This document shows, piece after piece, positions 8,708 through 17,434 of a stretch of DNA of 28,532 nucleotides (positions are counted from its first letter, which is position 1; each line of letters starts with the position of its first letter). The position numbers were made by a program, and so were the translations under genes. Source of the DNA: Haplosporangium gracile (Eukaryota; Mortierellomycota; Mortierellomycetes; Mortierellales; Mortierellaceae). The notes under the pieces were generated by a model. That model saw only the letters and a list, made by a program, of their open reading frames with translations. It had not been told where the DNA came from and made no database searches. The stretch lies in assembly GCA_015499985.1 (NCBI GenBank), contig JAAAUF010000539.1:1-28532 (forward strand). The letters run 5' to 3'.

Positions 8708-8713
8708 TATAAC
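8708..8713 (+). promoter_or_regulatory. TATA box of precursor F
   Basis: TATAAC, 192 bases before the ATG at 8900. It is the weakest match and the farthest of the set. Confidence 0.4.
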
Positions 8714-8899
8714 AGCCTCTCCTTTAGAACCTCCTTTCCTCTCCCTTTTCTTCCTTTTTGTTTCTTCATCAACAGTCTTTTGATTTAATCTTACACAACA
8801 CTCATCCTAACATCACGCAAGAACGATCCACACGGTACAAAATCGCCGTCAAAGCCTTTCTCATACCTTCGCCTCGCTCTGCTCTAACCTCGAAAAAAA

Positions 8900-9256
8900 A
8901 TGAAATGCAGGAACATTCCTCTTCTCCTTGACTCCGCCTTGGTGGTCGTATTCATCTCAGTCAGCAGCGCCGTCTTCACTACTAATTTAGTTTCCGCCGT
9001 TCCTTTCACAAATTGTCCTTCACGCCCAGCTGCCGCCACCATCATTACTACCGCTAATGCTCGGAAAACCTTGCACCCCTCCCATGACCACTTGATTGAC
9101 CCGAATGAGGTTGTCATCTTCAATTCGTACCCCAAGTACAACCTTCTCCCTGCATCTAGAGAGAAGGAGGAGGAGCCTGAGCAAGAGGGTGCTTATTTCT
9201 TGAGACGTGGGTTGCGATTTTTGTCAATCATGTGGGAGCCACACGATGAGTGGTAA
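8900..9256 (+). CDS. Precursor F: divergent single-peptide member of the family
   Basis: 118-residue protein. The signal peptide (MKCRNIPLLLDSALVVVF, then NLVSAVPF near residue 36) is clearly related to precursors B and D. The long pro-region has no KR site. Residues 87-98 are acidic (REKEEEPEQEGA), followed by LRR (101-103) in place of SKRR and the terminal 15 residues GLRFLSIMWEPHDEW. Trp stands at position 9 of that peptide and Pro two residues later, close to the family core, so the single C-terminal cassette survives without a trailing KR. Whether RR is cleaved cannot be told from sequence. No frameshift is seen. Likely a secreted peptide precursor; function unknown. Confidence 0.65.
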   Translation: MKCRNIPLLLDSALVVVFISVSSAVFTTNLVSAVPFTNCPSRPAAATIITTANARKTLHPSHDHLIDPNEVVIFNSYPKYNLLPASREKEEEPEQEGAYFLRRGLRFLSIMWEPHDEW

Positions 9257-9800
9257 CTTAGTTAGATTTTGTATGATGTATTTTCCCGTTCCTGTCCTCT
9301 TCCTTTTTATCTAACCTCTAATTCTAAAGCCTGCATCCTTCCTGGTGAGAACGGGCGATAACGTATTAAGAAATGGTCACTCAATAGAAAGCCAAGCTTG
9401 ACGCATAGAAAACGATGTGTGAATGCATATTCATGTTGCATTGTTTGCCTATGTTAGATTCATGAGGGATGAAGAAAACAAAAAGACTTGACTGTGGTCC
9501 ATTGACCGGCCTAAATTGGCCCGATGGTTTAATCTCGAATGTTGGAAGTATCCATTCCTCTCTCCTTCGATGTTGGAACAAATAAAACAGAGTCAGTGTC
9601 AATGAACCCTTTTTGTTTATTTCTTTAGTTTCTCCCCTTCCTCCTTTACCCTTCTCTTTTCTTCACTCTTCCACCACCACCTTCTCAGACTATCTTACTC
9701 ATCATCCAGCCTCCTCTTCTTCCCTCACCTCACAAAGCAATTGCTCCAACTCCTCCTCCCCATCCACTACTAAATAACACGTACATACACACACACAGCA
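9257..9800. other. Intergenic stretch before the small secreted protein gene
   Basis: No gene seen. The last 180 bases are C/T-rich (CTCTTCCACCACCACC and similar) and end in an ACACACACAC leader just before the ATG at 9801, which suggests a TATA-less or weak-TATA fungal promoter (TAAATAA near 9770). Confidence 0.4.
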
Positions 9801-10148
9801 ATGAGAATCTCGACCTTTCTCACAATCGCACTGTCCTTGGCTCTCGGCCTCGCCTTCACCCTTCACGCAACTGCAGCACCAACCCAAGGACTCGATCTCG
9901 AACAGCTACAGAAACGACACAGCCACGACAACACCGCTGACGCCAATGTCAACGAGGGAGCTGCAGAGTCAACAACCATAACTAAAGATGACGCTGCACC
10001 GACGAAAACAGCTATCATCATTCCTTGTCCGACGGCCTGGAACCCTCACTTTGGACACGGCCCCGTCTGTAGCAAGACTGCGGGATCAGCGCGGGAGGTC
10101 GAGAAGGAGGAGAAGCCTCAGCCTCTTGACTTTGGGCTCGGTCCTTGA
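9801..10148 (+). CDS. Small secreted protein with one KR site, unrelated to the array
   Basis: 115-residue protein. A strong signal peptide, MRISTFLTIALSLALGLAF to about residue 26 (ATAAP), is followed by a short propeptide ending LQKR (38-39), a likely Kex2 site. The mature part would begin HSHDNTADANVNEG, is rich in Asp, Glu, Thr and Ala, has two Cys (in IIIPCPTAW and GPVCSKT) and ends KPQPLDFGLGP. It lacks the SKRR cassette, the Trp-9 peptide and the MKxxxI signal peptide of its neighbours, so it is not a member of that family. I do not recognise it; a small secreted effector-like or wall-associated protein is possible. Confidence 0.65.
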   Translation: MRISTFLTIALSLALGLAFTLHATAAPTQGLDLEQLQKRHSHDNTADANVNEGAAESTTITKDDAAPTKTAIIIPCPTAWNPHFGHGPVCSKTAGSAREVEKEEKPQPLDFGLGP

Positions 10149-11927
10149 ATAATTTTGAGGTGTACGTGCGTACATGGGCATGCTCATATACTGGCGTTGG
10201 TGACCAACAGTGAGTGTCTGTGTTTGACACTCCATGAACCCCTTCTTTTCCTCCTGCCTCTTTCTTTTCCTCCTCCTACCTCTTCTTTTCCTCCTCCTGC
10301 CCCTTCTTTTCCTCCTCCTGCCCCTTCTTTTCCTCCTCCTGCCCCTCCTTTTCCTTCTCCTTCCCCTTCTTTTTGTTGTTTTCCCTCGAAGAATAAATGC
10401 AGTCAGCAACATGCCTGCGGATGGCGACCATCTTACACTCTTTTGACCATGTCTTTGTCTATGCCGCGATGGGATAGATTGCCCATTTTAGCCGAGGGCA
10501 CCCACTTTATCATCCCACTATTAAACATGCATTACGTCGTACTATCAGTGAATCATGGCGCTTATATGTTTATGCTATCATCAATGCTTCAGCCCATGGC
10601 CATAAGCCTAGGACCTAGTTTGCGATCATAATGAATAGCGCGTGATCGGATTTCATTTTCGTTGCCGATCTAGCTGGACACATTTAGTTCATGTACTTTT
10701 TACCAACAAAGTGGACCTGCTCCTATAACCTGGATAATTTTTTATTACAGCTTGCGCGAATGATCCCTCTGATCTTGTTCCGCTTTTCTAGTGTTCTCAA
10801 CAATCGCGCTTTTGTTTAACCATTGAGAAATAGGAAAGAAATAATGATGCCTGGTTCGACGGCGTAACAATAAAAGTAACCAAGGGATGAGTAAAATGAA
10901 AGAGCAAGGAGACAGTAGAGAAAAAGGAGTGGCGGTGACAAGAACGTGAGGCCTCGCCTCGGGTAACGGCATGGATCCTTGTTGCTGTTTGCCTGTATGT
11001 CTGTTCATGTTTCCGCTAGCCTTCTTTTGACATTCTTCCGCCATGTAATGCGCACCTCACAAAAGGGCCAAAGGTCCTCTGCAAGAAATGGTATCATTGT
11101 CCTTTTGCTCTCCACATTACCATGATTTTAGAGCAGCATTGCTGCAACCGCGTTTCTTCAGTTACTCATAAACACTGACATCTTAGCTACTTGCCGTTCA
11201 TACTCCTGAAAGGGGGAGAGCATAGTAGAGGGAGCGATGAAATCGCAGGAGGTAGAGAGTGGTAATGAAAAAAAGGAAATGTTAAATAGCTCACAATAGG
11301 ATAGGCGAGAATGGTGACTTGGAAAAATAGCCTTTTCTTCACAGCACAATTACTTTATGCCACTCCTCCCTCCCTCTGTATTAGAAAAAAAAATATTTAT
11401 CATGACCTATACGACGTCCTATTGTTTCTTGTGAAGCGCCCAACACCAGGAGAAAGGTCAAAAAGAAAATAACAAAAAGAGGAGGGACAAGAGAAATTAA
11501 TAAGACAAAGGGATGGCAAAACAATCGCAAAGGTCACTGCGGTCTACAATATCGGATTGTCTTTTGTTATTGTTTCTAGGCAGTGTTTTTTTTCGCTCAT
11601 GTCTTTACTATTGCCTTTGGTGGCTGATTGTCTACCTAATTCTTGCTCAACTGATCCGAGCCTCTCACTATGCGCAGGAACATAGTTAACTGATTTTCCA
11701 TGCCACACTAATGGCCCCTCCCCTAATGTTTTCAAACACTCCCTAGATCGTCGATTTTTCAATATCCAGCATTTTCTTCCCAGTTTCTTACACATGAATT
11801 TTTCAAATGTTCGGTCTAAAATGAGAGGCGAAAAAAACACTACTTTTTGCATGATTATTGTTCTCCCTAAGGTAATAAACGCCTCCGCTATTGCTTTTAA
11901 CACAGTACAACTCAACTCGCCTCGAGT
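10149..11927. other. Gene-free stretch between the small secreted protein and precursor G
   Basis: About 1.8 kb. It contains the 21-base minisatellite at 10243-10375 and otherwise no supportable gene. Open frames across the minisatellite in both directions are products of the repeat. Confidence 0.45.
10243..10375. repeat. 21-base minisatellite, C/T-rich
   Basis: Units resembling TTCTTTTCCTCCTCCTGCCCC begin at 10243, 10262, 10283, 10304, 10325, 10346 and 10367; all are 21 bases apart except the first (19). Strand asymmetry is extreme (almost only C and T on the plus strand). It lies about 95 bases after the stop of the gene at 9801, so it could be in that transcript's 3' part. Confidence 0.85.
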
Positions 11928-11935
11928 TATAAAAG
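11928..11935 (+). promoter_or_regulatory. TATA box of precursor G
   Basis: TATAAAAG, 154 bases before the ATG at 12082. This supports the ATG at 12082 rather than the in-frame ATG at 11794, which lies upstream of the TATA box. Confidence 0.6.
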
Positions 11936-12081
11936 AACATTCCATGCCTTCATCATCTTTGCTTTATTCTTCATCAATATACTCATCGTTTGCTTTACCG
12001 CAAATAAGGACAACAACGGCCACAACACAAAGCCCCTCCATTTACACCTACGCAACCTCTCCCCCCCCCCCCGAAGACAGT

Positions 12082-12654
12082 ATGAAATTTGACAAGATCT
12101 TCTCCCTGTCATGGTTCGTCATCGCCACATTCCTTTTAATCTCTATTGGTCCTGCCTCCAACAACATGGTCTTGGCAGTCCCAGCCCCAGGTCCAGTCGC
12201 CAACCCAGGATCAGTTCGAGTCAGAGGCCAATACCCTACTGGCTTTTCCAAAAGACCCATTCCCACTAGCACCGAAACTGTTTGCATTGCAATCCCTACC
12301 AAAGGTCCTTTCCGCTTCCGTCGCCCTCTAATCAACCTCCCAGTAGAATCCCCTGTCCTTTACAAGCGTCAAGACGGGGACGGCTTTAAAACGGTGCCAA
12401 AGAGTCATGAAACGGACCCGGTTGAGAAAAACAAGGAACTCGAGAGAGCCCCGCTCTCCAAGCGCCGAATGATGAATGATGCGTCAATTCGATGGATCAA
12501 CCCTAGCCACTTCCAGAAGCGCGTCCTCCCCTCCACCAACACTCCTGAGAAGGAGTCCGAGTCTGAGTCTGTGAACGGTAGTGATTTGTCCAAGCGTAGA
12601 GAAATGTCTAATTCGTGGATTCATTGGATCAGATCTGGCGGTTTCAACGTTTGA
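12082..12654 (+). CDS. Precursor G: secreted Kex2-type precursor with two peptide cassettes
   Basis: 190-residue protein. The ATG at 12082 is chosen because the family signal peptide (MKFDKIFSLSWFVIATFLL, ending LAVPAP) starts there, ten bases after a run of 12 C. Early sites: SKR 56-58 and YKR 94-96 (the SPVLYKRQ block shared with D and E). Cassette 1: SKRR 126-129, peptide MMNDASIRWINPSHFQ (130-145, 16 residues, Trp at 9), KR 146-147, spacer STNTPEKESESESVNGSDL. Cassette 2: SKRR 170-173, peptide EMSNSWIHWIRSGGFNV to the stop, Trp again at position 9. No KR follows it. Cassette remnants continue after the stop (12653-12817) and an AATAAA is at 12853-12858. The likely products are two secreted peptides, the first being the best consensus copy; function unknown. 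Confidence 0.8.
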   Translation: MKFDKIFSLSWFVIATFLLISIGPASNNMVLAVPAPGPVANPGSVRVRGQYPTGFSKRPIPTSTETVCIAIPTKGPFRFRRPLINLPVESPVLYKRQDGDGFKTVPKSHETDPVEKNKELERAPLSKRRMMNDASIRWINPSHFQKRVLPSTNTPEKESESESVNGSDLSKRREMSNSWIHWIRSGGFNV

Positions 12655-12817
12655 AGAGAAGTCTGGGTCTGCGTCCGAGTCTGTGGATGGTATTGATTTG
12701 TCCAGGCGTCAAGCGATGGTCTAAAGGAAGGTCAGACATGTCGGTCATCCCGACTTTATTTGCGCGACTTCTCCTCCACCGCCACCACCTCCTCCACCAT
12801 CGGCCCCTGAAGAGTAG
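12653..12817 (+). pseudogene. Remnant of a third cassette after precursor G
   Basis: Frame 2 reads EEKSGSASESVDGIDLSRRQ, then AMV, a TAA at 12722-12724, RKVRHVGHPDF and a Pro run, ending at TAG 12815-12817. It matches the precursor D cassette (SKRR AMVYERVRYVGHPDF). The KR site is lost; a further shift restores LRDFSSTATT, the usual spacer start. This is an ordinary cassette decayed by frameshift, nonsense and loss of the cleavage site. It precedes the AATAAA signal and so probably lies in the 3' untranslated region of precursor G. Confidence 0.65.
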
Positions 12818-12859
12818 AGGGACGAGGACGTGTCTGTACACTCTCTAAATGAAATAAAA

Positions 12860-15800
12860 AATAACCTCCTTGTTTTTTAACAAAAAGAGAAAAGAGTGAT
12901 TTTTTTTTAATTTGTGTGATCATTTTGGAGCAACAAGCATTTTCACTTCGCCAGCTACTTGTCTGTGGGCTGGTTATCTATTGGAATTTTAATTCACGAC
13001 CACGTCCTGACCAATCACAGACCTTGCTGATCACCCCATACCAAGGATCCAGCTACACCCGCCACGAATAACGATAACTCGTCCAACAGCACCTTCACCT
13101 CTCCTACCAAACCAGGTACCAGTTCTCTCGCCCACTCCATAACATCTTTCGAGCCCCCAGTTGTTGTGGGTCTAGAATGGCGCAAATATTCTCGAAAAAT
13201 AGTTGTATTTCCTGATGACCAGAAGGAGCTGAGGAGTATTTGTGGGTAGATGATGGCGCGGATGAAGAAGGCGATGAAGAATAAGGAGCACAGCTGTCAA
13301 ATGGTACCTTCATCATTGTCTCTTGAATAAAAATCAGGGTTTGGGGAAGGATATGGGTGAGAGAAATGGCGAATAAAAAGAATGAAAAAAAAGGCTTCTG
13401 CGATGTCGTTGAGAAAAACAAGCTAGAGTATTGATTCTTGATTTCTTTCTGAAAACAACTGGAAAAGCATACACACACCTATTGCATGTGAATCGCATGG
13501 TCATGAAGGAAAGAATCCAGGTAGAATATGGAATCATTATAGGCACGAAAAAAAAGAGAGTTGGCAGACACGTTTGCTGCCTATGTCGAACGGACATATC
13601 GGAGCCATGTCATGACCCCGTACTCAAAAAGTAACATCCGAAAAATTTGAACAGCCTATGTCACTTTCTCACTGGTCGCTTACCAGTATCCAAATCCCAA
13701 CATGGATAGTCAGGCGCGCATTTGACGTAATTTTTGCAAACCCTTTGAACCTCCGCATAGCCGGATAGCTAACGATGATGTTGGTTGTCAGTCAGGAGAT
13801 GTTGTGGACATTTTTCTTCAAATGGCAGACAAGTCTTATTCCCATTGCTACCTCTCCCATCCAGGACTCTTTTGATAAGCCAGACCAATAAGGTTAGTGA
13901 TGGAACCGGAAGAGCAGCACGAATGATCAGTCAGCCTTGGGTGATTGACCAACAGTGAGCACTGTGCCGCAAAAAGAGCAAAACGGTTAGAAAAGGAGGG
14001 AAAAAAGGCAGAAGGATAGAGCACTGACCACCTTACGAGGATAACTCAGCCCAATCGTTACTTTGTACTTGTATCTTGGCTCCGGCATGCCACAGAAATC
14101 CGTTACGAAGGAAGTAATGAAGCAAAAAAGAGGGAATTAAAACAGAGGTCAGAGGCAAAAGTTGCTCAGGTATGCATGCTGATGATGTGGGTGAGTGACT
14201 TCCATGCATGCATCGCTTTGTCAATTGCCATAAATAGAACCACGCACATTCCTCTTTTTGGCCGTAAAATCATCCACAAGAAGAAAGAAAAAAGGGCGGG
14301 TGATGCTAAAATGGATGAGAGAATAAAGAAGAGAGAAGGGGGAGCAGGATGATGCGGGCGACGATGCAGGCAGGTATATCGTATGCTTGAAATAGATATG
14401 TGTGAATAAAATTTGGACCATCTTTGTCAACAGTATGTCTCTTCTTGCTCACAAGAACGACATTGTTGTCTTACTTACCTTTTCACCCCTTCTCCTTGTG
14501 CACAATGACGAACCATTCCTCTCCCTCTTATTTCTTCTATGAGGTATTTTTTTCAGTCGTTGGCAGGAGGCCCTTTGTCCTTCACATACCCAGTATGCAC
14601 GCTCCGACCATGTCCCATCCACTTAATCCTCAACTCACAACCCACAAACCCCTTTACCCCCTCCCCTTTCCTTCCCATCGCATCCTCCCCAAGTAAGCAA
14701 GTGTTCCCTAATCCAAAAGTGCAAATGCCTAATTGCTCACATTCTCCCATCCGAATCAAAGCAGCCCGCTAATCAGTACTCAGTCACACAGACAAACAAG
14801 AGCGGGAAGGGTACAAAAAAACGAGGGTTCGTCCTTTTAAGCCCACTCCCGACATCCATTTTGAGATGTTTCGTTAACCAATCCGAGTGAGATTTGAGCC
14901 ATGCGCCATCTTTGGAGGCATGTTTGCGGGTGTTTGGTGTTGACAAATACGACAACAAACGCTTGTGTCTGGACCTCTCCTTGTTTGTTTTGTGATTTTG
15001 TGTTCTCTCTTTCCGTTTTATTTCTGGGAAGAGAGAGAGAGAGAGGGATTCCAATCCTAACAGAACAGACGAGCTTCACTGTCCAACAGAAGGAGTAGAG
15101 AGGAGTCAAATTTTGTCTATCTTTACACAGGCATAACTCAAGTCAGTGAGAAAGGGGATGTCCTTCCTCCTCTTCTCCCTCCTTCACTCCAGTTGTGTAA
15201 CCGTCGACTGTCGAAAATAACCGACTTCCCTTCTTCACTCTTTGTCTGTCAGTCTACCCGCTCCCCCCAATATGTCCACACCTCATACGATCTAGATCAA
15301 AGGAAGAGAGAGAGGAAGATATATTTTTTCTTTTGCCTCCAACCGGTTCGATCTTGCTCCATATCGTCTGTTTTGTTTGTTGTGGTGCGAGTGTGCGAAG
15401 CTGGGTCTCAAATATTATTATCCTCTTGACATTTTGACAGACATTCAAAACAAAACAAAACAATCACACCCCTTCCTTTTTGGTATGCTCGTCTGGCTGG
15501 TTTGGTTAGGCACGAGATACAGGTTCTTAAAGAGAACTCGTGTGCTTAGAACAGGGAATTCAATTATACGAATGGAGATGGATGATACACTTTGTTGACG
15601 AAATCAAGCGAAGGAGCTAAAAGGATAAGAGAGAGAAAGGGAGGGAAAGAAATAAAAAAAAGGATGAGAGCAAAACAAGCAACAAACAAAAGGAAAACTT
15701 ATTTCTACAAGTATTTCCTTCGGATCCGAGAGTATAGAGGGAACAACGAAGGGAGGAAAAAGACGAAGGAGTGAGCGAGTGAGTGAGCACGTTACTGATT

Positions 15801-17120
15801 GCGAATGCCTTTTCTTCTTTTACTTTCTTTGTCTTTTTCGTTCTTACTTTCCTCGGGGAGAGAATTGCTGGTGATTGTCATTGTTGTGCAGACTGAAGCC
15901 AGCCAGCCAATCCGCCTCTTCCCTTCTGGCTGTGGTAGGCGACAACTCCGTAGCGTGGGCTGATGCACTTTTTTTTTTCTGTCTTCCATATTTTTCCTTA
16001 GAGTTCTTGTCCTTGGCAACAGGAATGAAAGGCTCGATGACAAGAAAAAATCCAACGAATGAAGTCAAAAGGGGCGAGCATTTGTCATTTGTCTTTGCGG
16101 TCTCTCTCTTCCTGGTTGTATCTGGCTGGAAAAATGAATGACCCAAGCAGGCAGTAAGCTATCATAGACTCACCCCTACAGCCTAGTTGCTTGGCAGATG
16201 AACAGAGAGAAAATAGAAGAGAGCAGTTTGAGTAAGAGAAGATGCAAGGCAAGGCCAAGGGAAGGGCTTGTCCATGACTGACTTGTTCTATTATCGATGT
16301 ACATACCCACGAGATGAGAGAGGGAAAAGAGAGCAGAAGAATAAGGAACGACAGACAAATCGCAAAGGAATCGATGGCAGTAAAATAAGTATGAGAGCAA
16401 AATAATAAAGTAGGGGCAATTGCCTGGCATTGTCATTGAGATTGGCATTGACCCCCGGTGAACATTGGTCCGTTTGTTGTGTTTGTTTGTGTGCGCTTGT
16501 CCTCTTATGGGCTGAGCAGTGGACAAGTGGACAAGTGGACAATCGTATTTAAATAAAGCTAATCCCCTCTTCCCCGAGACTAACAAACTACTTCCACCTC
16601 TATCCCTCCTTCTCCCTCTTTACGTATCTCCAACTACCTTCCTGTGTTATCTCTTTCTTTCTCACTCTTCCTATCTCATTCTCCCTCTTTCTATCTCTTT
16701 CTCCACTTCTTTTGTACCTTTGTACTCTTTCGCATTACCATCGTTGCCTTCTCTCACTCCCCTCCTCCTCCTCGTTGCAACCTAACTAACACCTTGTCCA
16801 CCTTTTCTCACTTGTCTCCTTTGCGTCAGTCTCTGTCAAAGCATCACCCATACCCCCCCCCCCCCCTCCTTACATACACCTCTTTTCTCTTTCTCTCTCT
16901 CTCTGTCCCACACTCCTTCCTGCAAACTCCACCATCGCTTTCCCCTTTCCCCTTCTCCAATTCGCCAGCTCAATTTGATCAAAAATCCTTATAGCACCCG
17001 TTTCTCCCTGTTGGTCAGTCCACCACCTCTTCTCTTTTACTTCTTCTTTTCCAACAACGAACCTATTACTCCCAATTGACATCGCACATTTGCACCCTCA
17101 TCCGCGCAGCGTACATCTAC
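12860..17120. other. Long gene-free stretch between the peptide array and the core genes
   Basis: About 4.3 kb with no supportable gene. Open frames here (for example 13104-13478 minus, 16176-16586 minus) have no recognisable domain and look compositional. Visible structure: purine-rich runs around 15600-15775, the 8-base tandem at 16519-16542, an AT-rich element at 16546-16555, strongly pyrimidine-rich sequence 16560-16960, and a run of 14 C at 16853-16866. No tRNA or rRNA was recognised by eye. Confidence 0.45.
16519..16542 (+). repeat. Three tandem copies of GTGGACAA next to a TATA-like element
   Basis: GTGGACAA at 16519, 16527 and 16535, exact and head to tail, followed three bases later by TATTTAAATA (16546-16555) and then several hundred bases of pyrimidine-rich sequence. 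This looks like a clustered binding site beside a core promoter. It could drive a long leader for the gene at 17435 or an unrecognised transcript. Confidence 0.4.
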
Positions 17121-17121
17121 A

Positions 17122-17127
17122 TATAAG
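17122..17127 (+). promoter_or_regulatory. TATA box of the Ser-rich protein gene
   Basis: TATAAG in CTACATATAAGCG. It is only 68 bases before an ATG at 17190 but 313 before the main ATG at 17435, which suggests either a long leader or a spliced first exon. Confidence 0.4.
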
Positions 17128-17434
17128 CGTACACTTCCTTCCTTTCTTTTACTGCTATCGCCTTTATTTGAGCAACTTCCGTCATCATAATGGAAGTCTG
17201 TAATTGCCACACAAGGTTTGTCACCCCATCCTTTTTTCGCTTCATTCTATCAACAATAGTTAGTGATAAAGCACGCCTTCATTTTGTATCAGACAGACAC
17301 ATCTTGACGACAAGACAGGACAAAGGCTTCGAATACTCACCGTCCTTCTTCTCTTCATCTGCTCACCTTTCACATCTTCGCATCCTTTTTCTTCTTTACA
17401 TCCAACTCTCGTCTTCGTACCACAATACAGAAAC

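Noticed and set aside
10086..10412. Minus-strand Arg/Lys-rich repeat protein
   Set aside because: It is the complement of the same minisatellite, with no promoter and no family resemblance.
10155..10631. Open frame with PPAPSFP repeats
   Set aside because: It starts at a non-ATG codon, and its composition is a direct result of the 21-base minisatellite; the sequence after the repeat has no recognisable feature.
11794..12081. In-frame upstream extension of precursor G
   Set aside because: It begins upstream of the TATA box at 11928 and would place the obvious signal peptide in the middle of the protein. The family start is the ATG at 12082.
13104..13478. 124-codon minus-strand frame
   Set aside because: No signal peptide, domain or codon pattern typical of the confirmed genes; it looks like a chance frame in intergenic DNA.
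16644..16994. Ser/Leu/Phe-rich open frame in the pyrimidine tract
   Set aside because: Its composition follows from C/T-only DNA; there is no conserved motif and it spans the run of 14 C.
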